A DNA stretch of 64,000 nucleotides from Microtetraspora fusca (GTDB lineage: Bacteria; Actinomycetota; Actinomycetes; Streptosporangiales; Streptosporangiaceae): assembly GCF_001570365.1 (NCBI RefSeq), contig NZ_BBYK01000041.1, positions 309,970 through 373,969 on the forward strand. The letters run 5' to 3'. The number at the start of each line of letters is the position of its first letter. The first letter of the stretch is position 1. The notes beneath the pieces were generated by a model that was not told the origin of the DNA, ran no database searches, and saw only the letters and a program-made list of their open reading frames with translations. The translations under genes and the position numbers were made by a program. Shown piece after piece: positions 8,975 through 18,569 of this stretch.

Positions 8975-10930
8975 ATGCATCACGACCCGCTGCTGCCGCC
9001 GGCGGTGGCACGTGCGCTCGAGGAGTACGGCGCGCTGCTCGCCGAGCACGGTCTCACCTGGGGGGAACCGCCCCTCGACTACGTCCGGATGATGACCTTC
9101 CTCCGGTTTCCAAAAGAGGCCGAGCGGATGTTCGTGACCCCTGGAGCCGACCTCGCCGCCGCCTTCCGGGACGTGCTCGGCGAGACCCTGCCGGACGGGC
9201 TCGTCGCACTCAGGGTCACGCCGCACGGCCACCGCTTCGACCCGGGGACGGTCCACGCGGTGGTGGCCGCCCGCCCGGTCGAGGCCACGCTCGTCGTCGA
9301 CTCCTCGCGCGACGCCGCGACCGTCGTCACCGTGGACGGCAGGCCGTACGAGATCGCGGCCCGCGGCGCGCTGCTGGTGGACATCCGTAGCGACTCCGAG
9401 GTGACCGTGGACGGCGCGCCGGTGGACCTGTCCCCACTCCGCCGCCACGCCCTGCCGTCGCGGCTGCGCCTGCGCGCCGGCTTCCCCTGCCGCTGGAGCG
9501 TGACCTCGGAGGGCGGCCAGGGCTGGTACCCCGAGGGCGCGCCGCACCGCCGCGACTACCACGGCCGGCCGTTCTTCCACGGCGACGACCTCGTGCTCGA
9601 CGTACCGGCCGAGATCCTCACCGTCCAGGTCACCCGGGGCATGGAGTACGACTGGGCCGAGACGACCGTCGTGCCCGAGCCGTGGGGGGAGACGCTCGTC
9701 GAGCTGACCCCCGAGCGGATCTATGACGCCGCCGCCCGCGGCTGGTACGGCGCCGACCTGCACGTGCACCTCAACTGGGCCGGCGACCTGGTCGCCCCGC
9801 CCGCCGCGGCCGCGCTGATGCAGCACGGCGAGGACCTGCACGTGCTCAACCTCGTCGCGGGCAACGTCTCCGGCGAGCGCGTCTACGACAGGGAGGCGCT
9901 CCAGCACTGGGCGGGACGCGACCTTCCCTGGTCGGACGCCGGGCACATCGCCCGGATGGGCGTGGAGTACCGCAACGACCTGTTCGGGCACGTCCACGCG
10001 TTCGGGGTGACCACCCCGCCCATGCGGTACCACACCGGTTTCGGCGGCGAGGCCGACTGGCCGCCGAACGGCGCCGCGTGCGGCGAGATGCGGGAGGCGG
10101 GGGCGGGGGCGGTGCTGGGCTACGCCCACCCCTTCCACCGCTCCATCGCCACGCCGGAGGACATCATCGCCGAGGGCCGCAGGAACTGCTCGGCCAGGGC
10201 GGTCGTGGTCGACGCCGCGCTCGGCCTCGTGGACGGCATGGAGCTGCTGCACTTCTCCGACATCGAGGGCACGGTCGAGGTCTACCGGCGACTGATCGGC
10301 GCGGGCAACCGGCTGACCGCGCTGGCCGGCACCGACTCCATGCTCTCGTTCACCCGGCAGGAGACCGTGTCCAGCCCGCCCGGCTGGGAGCGCGTCTACG
10401 CCCGGCTCGACGGCCCGCTCACCGCGGAGGCGTACGCCAAGGCGGTGCGGCGCGGCCGTACGTTCGCGACGACCGGGCCGTGGCTGGAGCTGTCGGTGGA
10501 CGGCCACCAGATCGGCGACACCCTCAACCTGTCCCCGGGCGACCGGGTGACGGTGCGGGCCAGGGCGATCGGCCCCGAGGTGGAGCGGGTCGAGATCCGC
10601 ACCGCGGACGGCGTGCTCGCCGAGGGCGGCGGAGGCGAGCTGACCGCCGCGCTCACCGTGACCGTGCCGACGTACCTCGTCGCGGTGGCCTCCGGCGGCG
10701 GCCACCGCCGGTCCCTGCACCGGCAGGTGTACGCGCACACCAGCCCGATCTACCTGGACGTGGCCGGACGGCACGTCGCCAGGGGCGAGGACGTCCGCTG
10801 GTGCCTGCGCTGGCTGGTCCTGCTGGAGGAACTGGTGCGCGGGCAGGCCCGGCTGGAGGGCGAGGGGCAGCTCCGCGACCATCTCGATCTCATCGTGAAG
10901 GCACGCGCGGTCTACCGGTCCCGCCTCTGA
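8975..10930 (+). CDS. CehA/McbA-like metallohydrolase (PHP-type domain)
   Basis: This 651-residue protein has a PHP-like metal-dependent hydrolase domain beginning at about residue 258 with WYGADLHVHLNWAGD, where the HxH pair is the usual first metal-ligand motif. Further candidate ligands are in GYAHPFHRSI and in LAGTDSMLSF. The N-terminal 250 residues form beta-rich domains of unknown role, and a predicted beta-sandwich follows the catalytic region (about 505-600). CehA and McbA are carbaryl hydrolases, but most members of the wider family have unknown substrates, so a phosphoesterase or carboxylesterase activity cannot be chosen. The gene stands alone, with a strong ribosome binding site, and ends against a bidirectional terminator. 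Confidence 0.8.
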   Translation: MHHDPLLPPAVARALEEYGALLAEHGLTWGEPPLDYVRMMTFLRFPKEAERMFVTPGADLAAAFRDVLGETLPDGLVALRVTPHGHRFDPGTVHAVVAARPVEATLVVDSSRDAATVVTVDGRPYEIAARGALLVDIRSDSEVTVDGAPVDLSPLRRHALPSRLRLRAGFPCRWSVTSEGGQGWYPEGAPHRRDYHGRPFFHGDDLVLDVPAEILTVQVTRGMEYDWAETTVVPEPWGETLVELTPERIYDAAARGWYGADLHVHLNWAGDLVAPPAAAALMQHGEDLHVLNLVAGNVSGERVYDREALQHWAGRDLPWSDAGHIARMGVEYRNDLFGHVHAFGVTTPPMRYHTGFGGEADWPPNGAACGEMREAGAGAVLGYAHPFHRSIATPEDIIAEGRRNCSARAVVVDAALGLVDGMELLHFSDIEGTVEVYRRLIGAGNRLTALAGTDSMLSFTRQETVSSPPGWERVYARLDGPLTAEAYAKAVRRGRTFATTGPWLELSVDGHQIGDTLNLSPGDRVTVRARAIGPEVERVEIRTADGVLAEGGGGELTAALTVTVPTYLVAVASGGGHRRSLHRQVYAHTSPIYLDVAGRHVARGEDVRWCLRWLVLLEELVRGQARLEGEGQLRDHLDLIVKARAVYRSRL

Positions 10931-10932
10931 CC

Positions 10933-10979
10933 GCCCTCGCCGCGGGCCCCTTCCCGGTGGGTCAGCCCGCGGCGAGGGC
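10933..10979. terminator. Bidirectional terminator hairpin
   Basis: GCCCTCGCCGCGGGC (10933-10947) is perfectly complementary to 10965-10979, giving a 15-bp stem with a 17-base loop. It lies between the converging metallohydrolase and the minus-strand membrane protein, and the right arm overlaps the 3' end of the latter. No strong U-tract follows on either side, as is common in high-GC actinomycetes. Confidence 0.75.
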
Positions 10980-12854
10980 CTGCGCCATCGCCCGCGCCAC
11001 GGCGAGGGCGCCCACCAGGCTCTCCTTGGCACCCATCAGCGTGGACTTGGGAGAGTTCAGCGGCGCGCCCTCCGGCCGGTCGGCGCCGAAGAAGTCGACC
11101 GTGACGACCGTCGAGCCGTACAGCACGGCCACCTGGCCGACCCCGGCGTGCACGGTGGGCGTCCGGTTGGTCCGGTACTGGCGGAAGGCGGCGTCGCCCA
11201 GGCCCTTGATGTCGGTCGAGGTGTACCAGAACAGGCCGCCGCCGATGCCGCTCCCGGCCAGCCTCCGGCCCTCGGCCCGCAGGTCGATGAACCGGTTCTT
11301 CGCGCCGTTGGGGTCCTCGGCGCCGACCCGGTTCGTGAAGCGCTGCACGGTGACCACCATGTTGCGCATCCGTGACTTGGCCCCCGCGGGGAACTCGCGG
11401 TTCAGCCAGATGCAGTCGGTGCTGGTGGACGCGGAGTCCTGGGTCTGGGTCGCCTTCTGGGTGGCCTGCGGCACGTACCGCAGCGCGACCGCCGACACCT
11501 GCTCGCAGGAGGCGGGCATCGCGATCGGGGTGGGCGACGGGGAGGCGTCGGCCGGCGGCGACGCCGCCGGGGTCGAACCGGAAGCGTCCGTACCGCCCGG
11601 ATCGCCTGGCGTGCTCGCCGGGCCGCGGCCGTTTCGCCACGCCGTCACCGACGCCGCCACCTCGCCCATGACCCCGGAGACCTCGCGCAGCGCGTTCTCC
11701 TCGGTCACGCCCTGCACGCCGTCCATGGAGAGGAGCGGCGCGTCCTTGCGCTGCTGGCTCGCCTGGTACTTCACCTCAATGACCACGTCGCCGACGCGGC
11801 CGATCGCCTGGCCGAAGGAGTACTTGTTGTTGCTGCTCTTGGCGTCCCGCGCCCACGTGTAGCGGGCGAACGCCTCCTCGCCGACACCGGACAGGGGGCG
11901 CACCTTGGAGCTGTAGTACTCCTTGGTCGAGTGGGCCTCGGCGTACTTGCCCGACGTCAGTTCGGCGTCGTAGGAGTCGCGGGCGACGCGGACGGCGGTG
12001 CGCTCGCCGTCCGCCTCGTAGCGGGTCAGCTTGAGCTCGATGCTCCGGGAGCGGACGTACTCGCCGAAGGAGAAGTTGTCATTGCGCAGCGTGCAGACCC
12101 AGGTGATGTAGCCGGTGTCCTCCCGGTGGTCCCGGGTGTCTCTGTCGGTCTTCGCCTGGGGGACCAGCCGCTCGACGGTCGCGCGGCGCGGCATGGCGCA
12201 CGCGTCCGGCGGGGCAAGCGTGGCGCGCGGAGACGAGGTCCCCGCCGGGCGCGCGGCGGCGTCGCCGTCCCCTTCCCGGAACACGAAGAAGGCGGTCGAG
12301 GCACCGGCGGCGACCAGCGCGGTCGCGGCGGCCACCGCCGGGACCACCTTGCTACGGCGGCGCCGGGGGACCGGCGCGACCAGCGCGCTCAGCCCCGTCG
12401 GCCCCGTCGGCGCACCCGGCATACCTGGTCCCGGCGGTACGGCCGGCCCGTTCGGCCCGGCGGGTGCACCGGGTGCGTGGAGCACCGGTGGATAGGACGC
12501 GGCGGGCCCATACATGCCGGCCCCTGATCCGTGGGGGCCGTTCGGCCCGTTCTGCCCGTCGGGGAGCGGGCCGTGGGAGAGACGGGGGCCCATCGGCATG
12601 GCGCCGGAGCCGTTCGGTGAGGAGGGCGTCGGGCCCGAAGCCGCTCCGTTCGGCCAGGACGGCGCGGATCCCGGGACCGGGCCGTTGGGCCAGGGCGGCA
12701 CGGCTCCTGGGGCCGCACCACCGTTCGGCGAGGACGGTGCGGATCCAGGGGGTGGGCCGCCCGGCGGTGGGCCGGGGTGGCCGGGCGGGGGCGTCATGGG
12801 GCGGTCGTCCCCGGCCTCGTTCGGATCGCGTGGGCCGTTTTCCTGGCTGTCCAT
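10962..12854 (-). CDS. Membrane-anchored protein with two DUF3558-like extracellular domains
   Basis: This 630-residue protein has an N-terminal cytoplasmic region of about 160 residues dominated by Pro, Gly, Ser and Asn (repeated PNG motifs such as SAPSWPNG). A membrane helix follows at about 170-190 (VVPAVAAATALVAAGASTAFFVF). The extracellular part has two related domains beginning PPDACAMPRRATVERLVPQA and PASCEQVSAVALRYVPQATQ, each with paired Cys. The domains resemble those at the ends of the two upstream kinases. The ATG at 12854 has GAGGAG at ideal spacing and is 17 bases from the preceding kinase stop, so it is the third gene of the operon. It lacks a kinase domain and could be a substrate or co-receptor; that is inference. 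Confidence 0.75.
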   Translation of the reverse strand: MDSQENGPRDPNEAGDDRPMTPPPGHPGPPPGGPPPGSAPSSPNGGAAPGAVPPWPNGPVPGSAPSWPNGAASGPTPSSPNGSGAMPMGPRLSHGPLPDGQNGPNGPHGSGAGMYGPAASYPPVLHAPGAPAGPNGPAVPPGPGMPGAPTGPTGLSALVAPVPRRRRSKVVPAVAAATALVAAGASTAFFVFREGDGDAAARPAGTSSPRATLAPPDACAMPRRATVERLVPQAKTDRDTRDHREDTGYITWVCTLRNDNFSFGEYVRSRSIELKLTRYEADGERTAVRVARDSYDAELTSGKYAEAHSTKEYYSSKVRPLSGVGEEAFARYTWARDAKSSNNKYSFGQAIGRVGDVVIEVKYQASQQRKDAPLLSMDGVQGVTEENALREVSGVMGEVAASVTAWRNGRGPASTPGDPGGTDASGSTPAASPPADASPSPTPIAMPASCEQVSAVALRYVPQATQKATQTQDSASTSTDCIWLNREFPAGAKSRMRNMVVTVQRFTNRVGAEDPNGAKNRFIDLRAEGRRLAGSGIGGGLFWYTSTDIKGLGDAAFRQYRTNRTPTVHAGVGQVAVLYGSTVVTVDFFGADRPEGAPLNSPKSTLMGAKESLVGALAVARAMAQALAAG

Positions 12855-12871
12855 GTGCTCTCCTCGGGGGC

Positions 12872-14440
12872 TCAGGAGCGACCGATCGCTTCCGCGGCGA
12901 GTTGCGCGGCACGCTCCGCCGTACGCCGGACGGCGGGGGTGACGGCGGGGCCGTCCAGCCGGTGGTACCGGACCTCGGCGATCAGGTTGTCGACGCGGAA
13001 CCAGACCGTGCTGGTGGTGGACTTCTGGAAGGAGTTCGACACGTCCTGCGCGAAGCCCCCGACGCCGGTGCCGGGCACGTCCCGGACCCCGTACCTCGTC
13101 TCGGGGAACGCGGTCCCCTTCAAGGACGCCTGAACGGAACGGCGGGAGGCGAGGGAGAGCCGGGCGGCCTCCCCGCTGTGCTCGACCCGGAGCAACAGGG
13201 TGACGCTGCGCCAGACGATCCCGCTCTTGCGGAACCGCCACGCGCACTCGCCCTCCGCCGCCGAGGTTTCGGTGGGGCCGCCGAGAAGCTCGGTCGCCTG
13301 GGCGTCCGTGAGCAGGGCGCACGGGTCGGGAACCGCGGCGAAACGAACCGCGCCGCTCGTGCTCTCGGATGACGAGGCGCTCGGCCGCAGGGCGAGCCAG
13401 CCCGCCGTTCCGGTGCCGGCCAGGATGACGAGCACGGCGGACACGATCAGCAGCGGCTTCCGCTTGGCGGGTCGCGCCGTACCGCGCCGCGAGGGCGCGG
13501 TGGGCAGGGTGCCCGACACCGGCGACGACGGGTCGGACCGTGCGGCGGGCGCACCGGCCGTGGGATGTGCGGCCGGCGCGGGCGCGAGATCGTGCGCGGT
13601 GGCGACCGCGCGCAGGGCCTCCCGTACCGCGTCGGGGGAGGGACGGGCGGCCGGATCCTTGGCCAGCATGGCGAGCAGGAGCGGGCCGAGCACGGGCCCC
13701 GCCCGCTCGGGCGCCCGTGGATCACGCAGCAGGACCGCGGCGGTCACGGCGGCGGCCAGCTCGCGCTCGAATGGAGCGTGCCCCTCGACCGCCGTATAGA
13801 GCGTGGCGGCCAGCGACCAGAGGTCGGACGCGGGCGTGGCTGCGCCGCCGGACAGCCGCTCCGGCGCCGCGTACCCGGGAGAACCCGCCGTGGTGAGCGA
13901 CGTGTCCCTCTCCCATGCGCCGCTGGGGGCGGGTCCGAACGTGTCGCCGGCGGCGGCCGGTACGGCGATGCCGAAGTCGGCGAGCAGGGCCTGGCCGTGC
14001 TCGTCGAGCAGGACGTTGGCGGGCTTGACGTCGTGATGCAGGATCCCCTGGGCGTGCGCGGCCGAAAGGGCGTCGAGGAGGCGGAGCCCGATCTCGGCGA
14101 CCCGGCGCGCGGGCAGCGGCCCGCCCTCCTTGATCACGCCGTCCAGCGAGCGGCCGGGGATCAGGTCCATCACGATCCACGGCCGGTCCTGGTCGAGTAC
14201 GACGTCGTGGATGACCACGATGGCCGGATGGCTCAGCCTGGCGGCGGAGCGGGCCTCATGGATCGCCTGTCCCCCGAAGGCGCGCCTGGCCTCTTCGGTG
14301 AGCCCGGGTGGCACGCGGATGTCCTTGACCGCGACGTCGCGGTGCAGCATCTCGTCCCTGGCGCGCCACACGGTGCCCGCGCCGCCCGCGCCGAGGGTTT
14401 CGAGCAGGCGGTATCGACCGGCCAGCAGCACGCCGCTCAT
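12872..14440 (-). CDS. Transmembrane serine/threonine protein kinase
   Basis: This 522-residue Hanks-type kinase has its domain at about residues 8-265: glycine loop LGAGGAGTV, catalytic Lys in VAVKDI, catalytic loop HHDVKPANVLL, DFG motif ADFGIAV and GSPGYAAPERL. The HHD in place of the usual HRD is notable: the Arg that normally contacts activation-loop phosphate is missing, so activation may be phosphorylation-independent. A basic linker and one membrane helix (LLIVSAVLVILAGTGTAGWL, about 322-341) precede a roughly 170-residue extracellular domain beginning PDPCALLTDAQATELLGG, a DUF3558-like pattern. The start codon overlaps the stop of the upstream kinase (ATGA). It probably senses an extracytoplasmic signal; the ligand is unknown. 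Confidence 0.9.
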   Translation of the reverse strand: MSGVLLAGRYRLLETLGAGGAGTVWRARDEMLHRDVAVKDIRVPPGLTEEARRAFGGQAIHEARSAARLSHPAIVVIHDVVLDQDRPWIVMDLIPGRSLDGVIKEGGPLPARRVAEIGLRLLDALSAAHAQGILHHDVKPANVLLDEHGQALLADFGIAVPAAAGDTFGPAPSGAWERDTSLTTAGSPGYAAPERLSGGAATPASDLWSLAATLYTAVEGHAPFERELAAAVTAAVLLRDPRAPERAGPVLGPLLLAMLAKDPAARPSPDAVREALRAVATAHDLAPAPAAHPTAGAPAARSDPSSPVSGTLPTAPSRRGTARPAKRKPLLIVSAVLVILAGTGTAGWLALRPSASSSESTSGAVRFAAVPDPCALLTDAQATELLGGPTETSAAEGECAWRFRKSGIVWRSVTLLLRVEHSGEAARLSLASRRSVQASLKGTAFPETRYGVRDVPGTGVGGFAQDVSNSFQKSTTSTVWFRVDNLIAEVRYHRLDGPAVTPAVRRTAERAAQLAAEAIGRS

Positions 14441-16293
14441 CCCTTCGCGCGCAGCGCGGCGTCGGCCATGCGGGCGGCGGAGAGCGCCGCGCTGCGGATG
14501 TCGTCGTCGGTGGGGGTGGTCGAGAGCGTCGAATAGGCGGCCTCGACCACGAGGTCGCCCACCCGGAAGAGGACCACGCCGGTGAACGCGTGGCCCTGCG
14601 ACGTCGTGAACTCGTAGGCGAGCGCCTCGTCTCCCACGCCCTTGACGGTCCGGGGAGTGGTCTGCACGAACGCGATCGGGCGCGTCTGCCCGATCTCCTT
14701 CCACGTCCAGTCGCCCTTGCGCCCCTTGGCGTACTTCTTGGCGAGGCTCTCGAACAGCAGGCCGGAGGACTCCTCGGTCATGGCCCAGGGGTCGGGCGTG
14801 TCGGAGTCCTTCTTGGGGATGAGGCTGACTCCCTCGCCCCGGACCGACCACTCGCAGCCCGCCTCGGCGACCGAGCCCTTCGGCGCCGGCGCCGTACGGA
14901 CGATCTCGTGGACCTGCTCGGAGGTGAGTAGCGTGCAGAAGTCGACGGGACGCGTGAACGACGGGGCCTTCCGAGCGCTGTCGTCCGGAAGCACGACGAA
15001 CGCCACGACCGCGGCCACCACCGCGACCAGGGCCACGACCGCGCTCACCAGGAGCACGCGCCGTCTCGTGGCCGTGGGACCGGTGGTTCCCGGCGTGTCC
15101 GGTACGGCGGGGTGGGTGGGGCCGGTACGTGGGCCGTGGGCGCCCTGGAAGGCGACGTCGGCGGCGGCGTTCGGCATGCCCGGAGCTGCGGCTCGCGGGT
15201 CGTACAGACCGGGCTGTTGGGCGACGTTGTACGGGCCGGGCTGTCGGGCGACGTCGTACGGGGCGGAGCGGTCGGCGACGCCCACAGGATGGCCCGGCCC
15301 TCCCGCGCCCTGCCAGACGGGGTGGCCGGGCGCGCTGCCCTGGCCGCTCTGCGGCCCCGGATAGCCGGGCCCGGGGGCGACCTGTGCCGACGAGATCGGC
15401 TCGTCGTACGGCCCGAAGGAAGCAGGCGGGATCGGCGTCGGCGAGGCCGGCATGGGCGGCAACTCGGGCGAGCGGCCTGCGGCGACGTCAGCGAGCAGGC
15501 GGTGCGCGGTCGCGGTGTCCGGCCGTGCCGCGGGGTTGCGGTCCATCATCCACATCAGCAGCGGCCCCAGGGCGCCGGCACGGCGCGGCGGCGGAGGAGT
15601 CGTGCTGGCCAGTGTGGCGCGGATCCGCTCGACGGGGTCGCCGCCGTACGCGGGAGCGCCCTCGGTCGCGAAATACAGGGTGGAGCCGAGGGACCACAGG
15701 TCGGAGGCGGGTCCGCCGGTGGCGCCGTCGAGCCGTTCGGGAGAGATGAAGCCGGGCGACCCGATCGTGGCGTCGGCCGCGGTCAGCGTGACCTGACCCT
15801 CCAGCCGGGCGATGCCGAAGTCGGTCAGCATCGTACGCCCGTCCTCGTTGAGGAAGACGTTGGCCGGTTTGACGTCCCGGTGCTGGACGCCGTGCGCGTG
15901 CGCCTCCCGGAGGGCGTCGAGCACCTCCGCGCCCACGCGGGCGGCCCGCTCCGGGGACAGCGGCCCCCGTTCCTTGACCTCGTCGGCGAGCGTACGGCCG
16001 CGCAGCAGCTCCATGATGATCCACGGCCGCCCGTCTTCGACCAGAACGTCATGCAGGCTGACGATGCCGGGGTGCCGGACCCGGGCGGCGGCCCGCGCCT
16101 CGCGTACGGCGCGTTCGACCATGTGGGCGCGTTCCGCCTCGTCGAGACCGTCCGGCAGGCGGAGCTCCTTGATCGCGACCTCGCGTTCGAGCATCTCGTC
16201 CCAGCCGAGCCAGACCGTGCCCATCCCACCGCTGCCAAGTTGACGGCGCAGGAGGTAACGAGAGGCGAGTCGTCCCCCAGAGGACTCGGGCAT
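14437..16293 (-). CDS. Transmembrane serine/threonine protein kinase
   Basis: This 618-residue Hanks-type kinase carries LGSGGMGTVWLG, VAIKELRL, HRDVKPANVFLN, TDFGIAR and GSPGFISPERL, so all key catalytic residues are present. A long Pro/Gly/Gln-rich linker (about residues 285-430, including a repeated PGPYNVAQQPGLYD-like unit) leads to a membrane helix (VLLVSAVVALVAVVAAVVAF) and an extracellular domain beginning PVDFCTLLTSEQVHEIV. ATG at 16293 is favoured because the kinase domain starts about 20 residues later. No Shine-Dalgarno precedes it, and a TATCCT hexamer lies six bases upstream, suggesting a leaderless transcript. It is the first gene of the three-gene sensor operon. Confidence 0.9.
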   Translation of the reverse strand: MPESSGGRLASRYLLRRQLGSGGMGTVWLGWDEMLEREVAIKELRLPDGLDEAERAHMVERAVREARAAARVRHPGIVSLHDVLVEDGRPWIIMELLRGRTLADEVKERGPLSPERAARVGAEVLDALREAHAHGVQHRDVKPANVFLNEDGRTMLTDFGIARLEGQVTLTAADATIGSPGFISPERLDGATGGPASDLWSLGSTLYFATEGAPAYGGDPVERIRATLASTTPPPPRRAGALGPLLMWMMDRNPAARPDTATAHRLLADVAAGRSPELPPMPASPTPIPPASFGPYDEPISSAQVAPGPGYPGPQSGQGSAPGHPVWQGAGGPGHPVGVADRSAPYDVARQPGPYNVAQQPGLYDPRAAAPGMPNAAADVAFQGAHGPRTGPTHPAVPDTPGTTGPTATRRRVLLVSAVVALVAVVAAVVAFVVLPDDSARKAPSFTRPVDFCTLLTSEQVHEIVRTAPAPKGSVAEAGCEWSVRGEGVSLIPKKDSDTPDPWAMTEESSGLLFESLAKKYAKGRKGDWTWKEIGQTRPIAFVQTTPRTVKGVGDEALAYEFTTSQGHAFTGVVLFRVGDLVVEAAYSTLSTTPTDDDIRSAALSAARMADAALRAKG

Positions 16294-16360
16294 ATCGGGA
16301 GGATAGTGGATCGAGCTACGTGAGTGTTGGGGTAGCAGTGAGTCAGCTTCTCGGCCTTGA

Positions 16361-16876
16361 AGGGTCAAGCTTGCAGCTCCTCGCCGTCGGTGGCTTCGAC
16401 GGTTCCCGCTTCAGCCCGGGACATGGCGGCTGTTCACCCAGTTCACGCCGGACACCGGCTCGGGCAAGGGCCAAGACTTCGTGCTCAGTCGCACCGTCAC
16501 TGTTCCCGGACCGGTCGCCTCCGTCGCCCTGCCCGAGGCCGCAAGCTCTACGACGGTCGACGGCTATGTCGTGAACGTGAGCGGCGCTCTCAAGGCGGGT
16601 ATGGGCAGCGCGCTGACCGTGTCCTTCGCCAAGTCTGGCAAGCCTGTCACTGACCTGCAGCCCTACCTCGACACTTACGCCCATCTGACCGCTTTCCACC
16701 AGGGCGATCAGGCGTTTGCGCACCTCCACCCAGAGACGAAGGTCCATGGCGCCCACGGTGGGCCGGCCCTGCTGTTCCATGCCAACTTGCCAAGGCCGGG
16801 CAACTGGCGCCTGTTCCTGCAGTTCCAGACCGAGGACAGGCTCCACACGGCCGCTATTACCGTGCACGTCACCTGA
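16361..16876 (+). pseudogene. Truncated FixH/YtkA-like secreted protein remnant
   Basis: The frame ending with TGA at 16874-16876 shows TWRLFTQFTPDTGSGKG, later YAHLTAFHQGDQAFAHLHPE, then GNWRLFLQFQTEDRLHTAA. This pattern belongs to actinobacterial FixH/YtkA-like extracytoplasmic domains, often found beside metal-resistance genes. There is no start codon with a ribosome site, no signal peptide or membrane segment, and upstream homology fades near 16400. It therefore appears to be the last 150 or so codons of a gene cut off at its 5' side. It abuts the wrecked metal ATPase in convergent orientation, consistent with a rearranged metal-homeostasis locus. Confidence 0.65.
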
Positions 16877-16904
16877 CAGCCAACGTATCGCTGTCGCGCT
16901 CTCG

Positions 16905-18235
16905 GGCCAGCCTCGGTCTGCCCCCACACGGAGCCCCGGGCGCGGCGCCAGGCGGCATCGCGCAACAGGCGCAGCCCGTTGAGACCGACGATGACGGTGG
17001 ATCCCTCATGACCGGCGACGACAACGCGGTGACGGTGGTGGCGGCCTCATCACGCAGCCGGTCGGCGACGCCGAGCACCCCCACCGGGGTGCCGTCGCGG
17101 ATGACCACGACAGCGGTGCAGCCGTCGTTCTCCACCTGGGCGGCCACCACGGCGGCCGGGTTGCCATCGCTGTCGCCCAGCAGCCGGGTGGGGCTGCCCA
17201 CTGCGATGGTGCGCCCGCCGACGGTAGCGGTCACGCCGGCTCCGGGGAGGAGGTGAAGTCGGCCACCACGGGGATGTGCAGACCGCGGGTGCGGGCAGCG
17301 TCCATGATGGCGCGGCCCAGCGGGTGCTCACTGGGGTGCTCGGCCGCCGCCGCCAGCGTCAGCAGACCGTCCTCATCCAGGCCGGAGGCAGCCAGCGGGC
17401 GGATGTCCGTCACCCGGGGGGGCCTCGGTGAGAGTGCCGGTCTTGTCCAATGCCACAGCGTCGACCTGCCCGAGGCGTTCCATGACCACAGCGGACTTGA
17501 CCAGAACCCCGTGGCGTCCGGCGTTGGCGATGGCCGAGAGCAGCGGGGCATGGTGGCCAACACCACCGCGCACGGGGAAGCGACGATCATGAAGGTCATC
17601 GCCCGCAGCAGTGTCGACTGCAGGTCCGCACCGAAGATCAGCGGTAGGGCGAACAGGGCCACGGTGGCGGTGACCATGCCGAGGGAGTAACGCTGCTCCA
17701 CTTTCTCGATGAACAACTGGGTCGGCGCCTTGGTCTCGGAGGCCTCCTCCACCATCGCCACGATTCGGGCGATCACGGAATCGGCGGGATCGCGCTCGAC
17801 CTTCACCGTCAATGCGCCGGTGCCGTTCAGGGTGCCCGCGAACACTTCGTCGCCGGTCTCCTTGGCCACCGGCAGCGGTTCGCCGGTGATGGTGGCCTGG
17901 TCGACCTCGCTGGCCCCGCTCAGCACCCGCCCGTCAGCGCCGAATCGCTCCCCGGGCCGGATCAGGATCACGTCACCGATGGCCAACTGGCCGGCTTCCA
18001 CCGTCTCCTCGGTGCCGTCGTCGATGATCCGGGTGGCGGTGGTGGGCGCTAGGTCGAGCAGCCCACGTACCGAGTCCGCGGTTCGGGCGGTGGCGATCGC
18101 CTGCAGGGCGCCGGAGGCGGCGAAGCTGACGATCAGCAACGCACCGTCCAGCTGGCAGTCGATGATCGCCGATACCGCTCGGAGCAGGAACGACCTCGAT
18201 GGTTCGCCATTCAGGGGATCGTCTTGAAGCGTGGC
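16905..18235 (-). pseudogene. Metal-transporting P1B-type ATPase (SPC motif), multiply disrupted
   Basis: Pieces of one heavy-metal ATPase lie in changing frames. The actuator domain has DQATITGEPLPVAKETGDEV; the metal-site helix has MTFMIVASPCAVVLATMP, and SPC instead of CPC marks P1B-4 ATPases such as CtpD, linked to Co/Ni/Fe export. The phosphorylation site is LDKTGTLTE and a nucleotide-binding part is AEHPSEHPLG. Single-base losses at G runs (minus-strand C runs) near 17545-17548, 17416-17422 and 17244-17247 each break the frame. At about 17020-17028, sequence after RDEAATTVTAL jumps to the extreme C-terminus (AGHEGSTVIVGLNGLRLLRD), so the hinge and most of the final membrane region are deleted. 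The N-terminal helices upstream of 18235 are missing too. It is non-functional. Confidence 0.85.
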
Positions 18236-18569
18236 TCAACCCGGTGCTCCGTCTCTGGCCGCGCTGGCCGGCGTGTCGCGGGCTGGCCAGGTGTGCGGTC
18301 GTCGTCCACGTGATCAGCGGCTCCACTCTCGCTGGTCTTTACGGTAATTCGCCCAGACCAAGCTCTTTGCTTGGGTGCTCGCTCGCTGCGGGCCGCTTAC
18401 TGTGAAGATTAGGTCAATAAGCCGTTTCGGCGTCCTCTTGGGAGACCGATTCGACACTCCGTCAGTTCGTAAGCGCCTGAAAACGGGCTGCACCAGCCCC
18501 AATGGGCTCGGTGCCACATGAGATCCGGCCCCAATGCATGAGGGTGTGGATCGCCACGGAGTGGTTCTT

